NCBI RefSeq assembly: GCF_010183535.1
Contig: NC_071329.1
Span: forward strand, 3,038,001 to 3,102,000
Reading direction: 5' to 3'
Length of the DNA: 64,000 nucleotides
From: Caenorhabditis remanei
Lineage: Eukaryota; Nematoda; Chromadorea; Rhabditida; Rhabditidae
The notes under the pieces were generated by a model. That model saw nothing but the letters and a program-made list of their open reading frames with translations, did not search any database and had not been told where the DNA came from. The number at the start of each line of letters is the position of its first letter. Position 1 is the first letter of the stretch. Made by a program: the position numbers and the translations under genes. Below are positions 57,952 through 64,000 of this stretch, piece after piece.

Positions 57952-59496
57952 CTTTTTTTCACCCATTTCAACTACGAGATCCATCCGAACAAATTCTATG
58001 CGCCTTCAACACCCCCGGCAAAGGGTTCGTGAACCGATAATAGTATTCCCTAGAAGAAAAACATACTTCTATGAACAATCCCGAGAAAACCACGTGGAAG
58101 AATTTTTGTGTAGTTCCCGTGGTCTACTATTGATTTCTTTCTCAAATTACAGTAAGATCTGGGAAAAGTGCCAAAAAACGCAAAAATTATCAAGAAGCCA
58201 GGCCCGCGGCACATTAACAAATATCCATCCGGTCCGTTGACTGAAAACCGGGAATTTTGACTGAAAATTTGTGTGTTTCCCACCGAAAATCGACATTTTG
58301 GTCTGAAAATTGAAGTTTTTTGACTGAAAATTGGTGTCACGGACATAGATCTCGCCGAGATCTACATTTTGGTATATTTTTCAGCTATAAGACTCTGTTT
58401 GAAGCGAGCTACGCGGTGTCGGCACATTCTCGATTTTTCAGCTTTTACCTTTTCCATGAACTTTCCCCCTTCTCTCAGTAACGTCTATTCAACATATTTC
58501 CAACATCATCACCATCATAATGTCCCTTCTCCTCTCCCCTTCGTCTTTTTCTTTTGAGCAAACATTCAAAAAAAAAGAAAGAAAAAGATGGGCACAGGAA
58601 AAATGAAATCCAATAAAAATTGTTCCAATATATTGAGAGAAGAGCATTTTCCCATCTCTCAATCAACCAAAGCGATTTTGTTTTTTTCATTTCCTCTTCC
58701 CCCCTTTCCCTTCTAAAACAATATCATCTTTGCTATGCGCTCTTCTCCCGTTTCTAGAAGCTTCTTCCTCTATTTCTCCCGGTTTAGACGACGGGCGGTT
58801 TGGTTTTCATTTTGAAATAGGATTTCTGGTTATGCTGGATTTGAATTTTCCGTCATTTCTTCTGTATGGTTGTGTTAAAACTCTTCTAGAATTAGAAGCT
58901 GCTGGAAAGCCAAAGCCGCCTTCAACACTTTTTCAAGTTGTGAAGAATTATCAAATAGATATGATGCATGTCTAGGTTCATTCTGCAGCTAATCAAAATT
59001 TGAAGACAAATTCAGAATCCACGTGACTCAAGCTTTCTAGCAATATTTTTTTGTAGCCCCCCTTGTTCCCCTCCCTCTGACCGCGGACATTGACAAAATT
59101 GTTCGTATCTACCGTAATCTTGATGCTAGGGAAATTCTGAAAACAGATTCAGAATCCCCGCGACTTCAGCTTTCCAACAATATGCAAACCTTTATCTGAA
59201 ATATTAGCGCTTCTTGTCTAGACACCCGTTTAAATACCCTCGACCAGTCAACAACCCGCCTACTTATCCCCCTCCCTCCGATCGTGGATATTGACAAAAT
59301 CGTTCATATCTCAGCTCAATTATATGCTAGGGAAAATCTAGAAGAAGATTCAGAATTCTCATAACTTCAGCTTTTTAGCCGTGTGTACATATACAGTATT
59401 TAGAAAGAGTTGCCGAAATTGTTATCATGCTTTACAACTTGTCACTAGTAACACGAATAGCTTGTCTCACAGAACTTCGGTACATAAGTTGAGCGT

Positions 59497-59918
59497 TTAC
59501 CGTAAAAACTGTAATATAGGCGCATGCGCCTCTATTTTTCAACCTCCCTCTGAAAGTGCGCCTCTATTACAGGGGCACCTCTAATAGAGGGTGCGCCTCT
59601 ATTTTTCAACCTGCTCGTCTGGCTATTTTTTAAACTTTTAAGTCATCAAATTTTCAACAAAACTAACATTTTCTCTGACAAAATTACACGAAATCCCCAA
59701 AATTTGCAGTATTTTGAACGAAAATGGGGTTTTATTCTGTTTTTTTTCACGAACTTTGAAAAAGAATTGTTGAAAACTAGTAAAAATATTTCAAACGTAT
59801 TGAGGGTGCGCCTCTATTACAGGGTGCGCCACTATTATTCAAACCGCCTTTTAGGGTGCGCCTCTAGTAGAGGGGCGCCTCTAATAAAGGGGCGCTTCTA
59901 TTACAGTTTTTACGGTAA
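59497..59918. repeat. TTACCGTAAAAACTGTAATA TIR element
   Basis: TTACCGTAAAAACTGTAATA at left and TTACAGTTTTTACGGTAA at right; subterminal GGTGCGCCTCTATTACAGGG repeats near both ends. Confidence 0.75.
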
Positions 59919-60395
59919 TTCAAGAATTTCGCATGATTTATTTGGTCTGAAACTCTCAACTTTATACTTTTCTCTACCTTAATAGCCATGAAACTTGAAT
60001 TTTGGTCAGAAAATAGTTTTTTTTGATACAGGAAAACCAATTCTGAAATAGCTGAAAATCACGTTTTTCTGAAATCGGTTTCTCTGTATCAAAAAAAGTT
60101 TTTTTTAATTCACGTTTCTGGCTCATAAGATGGAGAATTTAATTTTCCACACAATCATGATGAATGGGACCTTTTTTCATCAATTGCGACGTCTCAAAAC
60201 CTGAAAATACTGCATTTTCAGTGCAAAAAGACAGTGTAAATTATAATGTTGATCGTTTTAAACCAAATGAATCATCTGAATGTCCTGTATTAAGTTTTGC
60301 CGATAATTCGGAAAAAATAACCAACAAATTCCATTTCAACAATCAGATTTAACCAAATGTTGTGTTATGGCTTACTAAGAATCAACATTGTCTTA

Positions 60396-60800
60396 CAGTA
60401 CCGCTCAAAAGTATATTAAGTTTTGCCTTTTTCAGTTGAAAAGGTCCAACTTTGAGACTGTGTCATGGTAAAACTGATTGTCCCATCAAGTAGATTTTTA
60501 ATCGATCGTACAGATCAAAAGTACAGCTTCATTTTTGTAATTGACAACTTTTTTGTATGGACACTCCCTAGAGAGTTATAGCGCTCTGAAGTCTCTAACT
60601 CTCTTCACTTCTCGCAGACACATCTTGTGGCCTGCTGGTTCGGCGCGATGTATCTTCCTAGGGAATGTCCGTACAAAAAAGTTGTCGACTACAACAATGG
60701 AGCTCTACTTTTGATTTGTATGATCCATTAAAAATCTACTTGATGGTGCAATCAGTTTTACCATGACACAATCTCAAAGTTGGACCTTTTCAACTGAATA
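60396..60800. repeat. CAGTACCGCTC palindromic element, right end lost
   Basis: Left end CAGTACCGCTCAAAAGTATA after TA; inverse arms through GACACAATCTCAAAG at about 60765-60780, but no GGTACTG terminus. Confidence 0.6.
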
Positions 60801-61240
60801 AAACCAAAACATGTACATCAAATTTTTCGCTTTACACCACGGTAGCTTTTACAAAAATAGCACCAACACACACATGAATCATCTAACTAACTGTAAAAAG
60901 AGCACACTGGAGCATTTCCATTCCCCCCCCCCTTATCACACTCTTTTTCTTCCAGAGAGTTATTCTTTTCCCCCCATTTTCTTTTCACTTTCAATGCTCC
61001 CTTATCACACAGTTTTGTCTCTTCGAAGAGACGCATTTTGTGCTGGTGTGACGTGTTATATTAGGTCATCATACGTATAACTATATTTCACTCATTTTTT
61101 TGAATCGACTTCTTTTTTTCTTTTTTTGTGGAATGATAGTGTGACTGTATTGTCAAAACAAAAAAGTTCAAAAAAAAAGTCGAGACTTTTTTATTTCGAC
61201 AATAGTTTTGGCTCAAAATGGAAAAAAAATTCCATTTCTT

Positions 61241-62680
61241 GTTCTGTAGAGCGCGTTTACATACTCCTCACCAATCATAGTAAAAGTTTAGCAGCACAAC
61301 ACACACTTTTATTTATTTCATAATTACGCAATTAATTCCACAAATTTTGATAATGACACACACTTTTTTTCGTAGAATTAATTTTTTTTCGATTTTTGAT
61401 CGGTTCGTAACAGTTTTGAGGTACATTGACTGAAAATATTGCAGTGAAAACCTGAAGATTCGAAATCTGGTTTTAAATATATGAATTTGGTCAATTTGAA
61501 ATCGGTTCTAGATAAAATCTAGTTACAGATTCTGAATCCCCACGTCTTCAGCTTTCCAACCATACAAAAAACTCAAAATTTTATTTAAATGATGCCGTGG
61601 TCACTGTAACTCAAAAATTGCTTTTTCTTGAAAAGAAATTGTCTTGTAACTCCGCAGAAATCGGTCGTAGATAAAATCTCAATACAGATTCTGAATCCTC
61701 ACGTCGTCAGCTTTCTATTCATCTAACTTACGTAGTTGGAATTCTCTCAAAGCCGGTACGGTAGAGCGCGTTTTCCTACTCATCACCAATCATAGTAAAG
61801 GTTTTGCTATGACGTTTTCTGTTTTAAATTTTCCAAGAAAAAACGTTCAAAATTGATTTGAGAATCAATAAAACAAAACACACCCTACATATTTGTACAT
61901 TCTCTTCCTCTCTAATCAAGTAAAACTTCCGAAACATTTTAATCTCATAAACTAAGAATGTTCTTCCGTTTTCTTACCTAATTTCAGAGCAAAAATGTTG
62001 AATTATTTACAGTCAAAGTACCTTAAAACTGAAGAGAATGTACAAATATGTAGGGTGTGTTCTGTATTATTGGTTTTCTTGGAACTTTGGAACGTTTTTC
62101 CTTGAAAATTTAACAGAAAACTCAAACATAGTAAAGCTTTTACTAGGGTTCGTGATGAGTATGCAAACGCGCTCTATCGAACAAGCTTTGAGAAAATTCC
62201 AACTACGTAAATTAGATTAATCGAAAACTGACGACGTGAGGATTCAGAATCTGTATTGTGATTTTGCCTAGGACCAATTTCTGCGGAGTTACAAGACAAT
62301 TTCTAAGTGAAGCGTTTGGTGGGAAAATTCTTCGAGCTTCAAGTTTTTACCGCATTGTTATAATAAAAATTTGAGTTTTTTGTATAGTTGGAAAGCTGAA
62401 GACGTGGGGATTCAGAATCTGTACCTAGACTTTATCTAGAACCGATTTCAAATTGACCAAATTCATATATTTAAAACCAGATTTCGAATCTTCAGGTTTT
62501 CACTGCAATATTTTCAATCAATGTACCTTAAAACTGTTGCGAACCGATCGAAAATCGAAAAAAATTAATTGTCAAAATGTAGGGAATTAATTGCGTAATT
62601 ATGAAATTAATAAAGTGTACGTTGTGCTGCTACACTTTTACTATGATTGGTAAGGAGTAGGTAAACGCGCTCCACCGAAC
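61241..62680. repeat. 1.44-kb palindrome upstream of the phospholipase-like gene
   Basis: Left end GTTCTGTAGAGCGCGTTTAC and right end GTAAACGCGCTCCACCGAAC. Arms of about 700 bases match throughout (CTCACCAATCATAGTAAAAG; TTAAAACCAGATTTCGAATC; GAACCGATTTCAAATTGACC in inverse). Centre near 61960. Inner copies of the TAGAGCGCGTTTTCCTACTC end motif lie at about 61750 and 62160, suggesting a nested copy. Confidence 0.8.
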
Positions 62681-62767
62681 AAAATGATTTTTCAGGTCTC
62701 AGGGGAAAAAATGTTGACAGTCTTTTCTTCAAAATTTCGAAAAAAAAACCCGTATCCTTTTTCCAGA

Positions 62768-63093
62768 ATGCAACACAACTCAGTGGGTCCCTCCTCGTCG
62801 TCGTCCCGTAAGACTACCGTAACCAGTACAACAACCGTCACGGGCGGTTCCGTCCACCACGGTTCCGTCCATCTTCATCACCGATCCTCGAACAATGGAT
62901 TCACGACGTCACGTACTCCACTGAATCGTCATATGGAAATGGATATGGGAAAAATGTTCTCCGCAATGGAGAAGGGACACAAAGTGTGCAAGATTGCCGT
63001 GCTCAAGAAATGGGACCCGGCGTATAAAATGTTGACGTTGGAACGGAATTCGCGACAGATATTACTGACAAAGTTGGAGGTGTCGGCGGTTAG
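62768..63093 (+). CDS. First coding exon of a probable phospholipase C (plc-3/PLC-gamma-like), runs off window
   Basis: Frame from an ATG at 62768, two bases past a TTTTTCCAG acceptor-like site, to a GTAAGT donor at 63094 (phase 2). It encodes 108 residues plus two bases: MQHNSVGPSSSSSRKTTVTS, a His/Ser-rich stretch, then MEKGHKVCKIAVLKKWDPAY and LERNSRQILLTKLE. The last part looks like the start of a PH domain as in PLC enzymes that cleave PIP2 (compare the ETRQI strand of PLC-gamma). This is from recalled family likeness, not a search. The open frame extends upstream to 62684, but through the acceptor site. The next exon must lie beyond 64000 or has not been recognised in 63094-64000. Confidence 0.55.
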
Positions 63094-64000
63094 GTAAGTG
63101 CGCTCTATTGAGAAATGGGACAAAAAACTATGTGGCCGAACTTTCTCCAAAACTCGGCCACTACTCCTTTTTCTGTCACTTTTAGAGGGGAATCGCTTAA
63201 AAATGGTCATCATGAGAGACGCAGACAGTCAGACACTCTAGCTTCTCTGCGGCTCTCCTCCTCTACCCAGAAAAACCTATCTGGCGCGCCTTCGACGCGT
63301 TTTTATTTTGGAAAACCTATTGTTATAGTCGAAAATGAAGCTTTGCGAAGTAGTTGATGTCTGTCTTTCTGTCTGTCCGGATGTCCGAAAGTTTGAAAAA
63401 CGCGTCAAAGGCGCGCCAGATAGGTTTTTCTGGGGAGAGACGCAGAGAAGCTAGAGTACCTATCTGCCTGCGTCTCTCATGTTGACAATTTTTCGGCGAT
63501 TTCCTTGAAAAAGCTCAAAGAAAAAAAGAGTGACCGAGTTTTGGAGAAAGTTAGGCCACCAGTTTGAAAAAGCTCGGCCACCCGCTTTTATGTCATTTTG
63601 ATCATTTTTTTTAGTGATTTTTCACAAAAACCACTGTAAAAACGTTTTTTGTATTCGCGTTTTGGAGAATTAGACTATAAAAGTGGATGGCCGAGTTTTC
63701 ATAAAAGTTCGGCCACCAAATCGAAAAAGTTCGGTCATCCGTTTTCACCAAATTTAAGCGACTTTTCTTCGAAACGTTCTAAAAACTTTTTGGTGGCCGA
63801 GTTTTTGGAAGTTAGGCCAACCGGGTTTTTTGTCATTTTTGACAATTTTAGAGCGATTTTTTATTATAACAGCGATAAATTGTCTAGTGGTCGAGTTTTG
63901 GAGAATTTAGGCCACCGGATTTCAGTCATTTTGACAATTTTTTATCGTTTTTTGTCAAAATCGCTTTTAAAAAAAATTAACGAAGCCGAGTTTTTACAAC
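63094..64000 (+). other. Intron of the phospholipase-like gene
   Basis: Contains a palindrome (63211-63481) and repeated GGCCGAGTTTT(T)GGAGAA / AACTCGGCCAC motifs (about 63134-63160, 63530-63580, 63690-63730, 63790-63830, 63890-63920). No exon recognised. Confidence 0.5.
63211..63481. repeat. CATGAGAGACGCAG palindromic element
   Basis: CATGAGAGACGCAGACAG at left and CTGCGTCTCTCATG at right; inner arms AACCTATCTGGCGCGCCTT and its complement. Core has CTGTCTTTCTGTCTGTCCGG. Confidence 0.75.

Larger units (their letters stand above)
52645..61240. other. Long intergenic region, repeats, no convincing gene
   Basis: Holds palindromes at 53783-54204, 55888-56091, 56096-56429, 57573-57951 and 59497-59918, a half element at 60396-60800, partial GGCCCG-family pieces at 55600-55830 and 58345-58425, and dispersed repeats. 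Frames at 57511-57946 and 56101-56449 lie inside palindromes. A Ser/Pro-rich frame at 54310-54681 is listed separately. Confidence 0.55.

Noticed and set aside
58369..58975. Frames of 62-81 codons near a polypyrimidine region
   Set aside because: Low-complexity composition, no splice partners, and no recognisable motif.

Overview
The window looks like nuclear DNA from a Caenorhabditis-type nematode. The support is: small exons split by short AT-rich introns with GT/TTTCAG borders, splice-acceptor-like TTTCAG sites just before start codons (as expected for SL trans-splicing), clusters of nematode-specific sra chemoreceptor genes, a nematode-expanded SPK-domain gene, Tc1/mariner-type transposons and a very dense load of palindromic MITE-like repeats. 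Nothing bacterial, viral or organellar was seen. No species or ortholog is assigned.

Layout. (1) 1-297, minus: 5' end of a small secreted cysteine-rich protein gene, with an inverted second copy of its promoter and start region at 469-616. (2) 3005-36899: eight seven-transmembrane receptors of the serpentine receptor class alpha (sra) family. One is on plus (3005-4618). Seven are on minus (8678-10686, 11801-16162, 19228-21313, 23585-25456, 26627-28772, 30944-33418, 34382-36899). I assembled exon structures for all eight. Seven give complete reading frames of 326-337 residues; the 11801-16162 gene has a one-base excess just after its start. The spaces and introns hold four arrays of a 7-base TCTAGGG repeat (about 3.4 kb in total), a decayed mariner, a truncated LINE and many palindromic elements. 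(3) 41344-52644, minus: one nine-exon gene predicted to encode about 953 residues with four SPK domains and a coding minisatellite; its introns are packed with palindromes and tandem repeats. (4) 52645-62767: about 10 kb of repeat-rich DNA without a convincing gene, ending in a 1.44-kb palindrome. (5) 62768-63093, plus: first coding exon of a larger gene running off the window, probably a phospholipase C (plc-3-like) N terminus.

The sra receptors are expected to be ciliary chemoreceptors in sensory neurons. They share two intron positions, and extra introns split them into subgroups, which points to repeated local duplication. The SPK gene is the most unusual protein: three of its four SPK domains end in an exon of exactly 111 nt, and nearly all its introns are phase 2, so it appears to have grown by exon-module duplication. 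Coordinates of multi-exon genes are spans; exons are listed in the evidence. All exon models are from reading splice signals and frame continuity by eye, with no transcript support.
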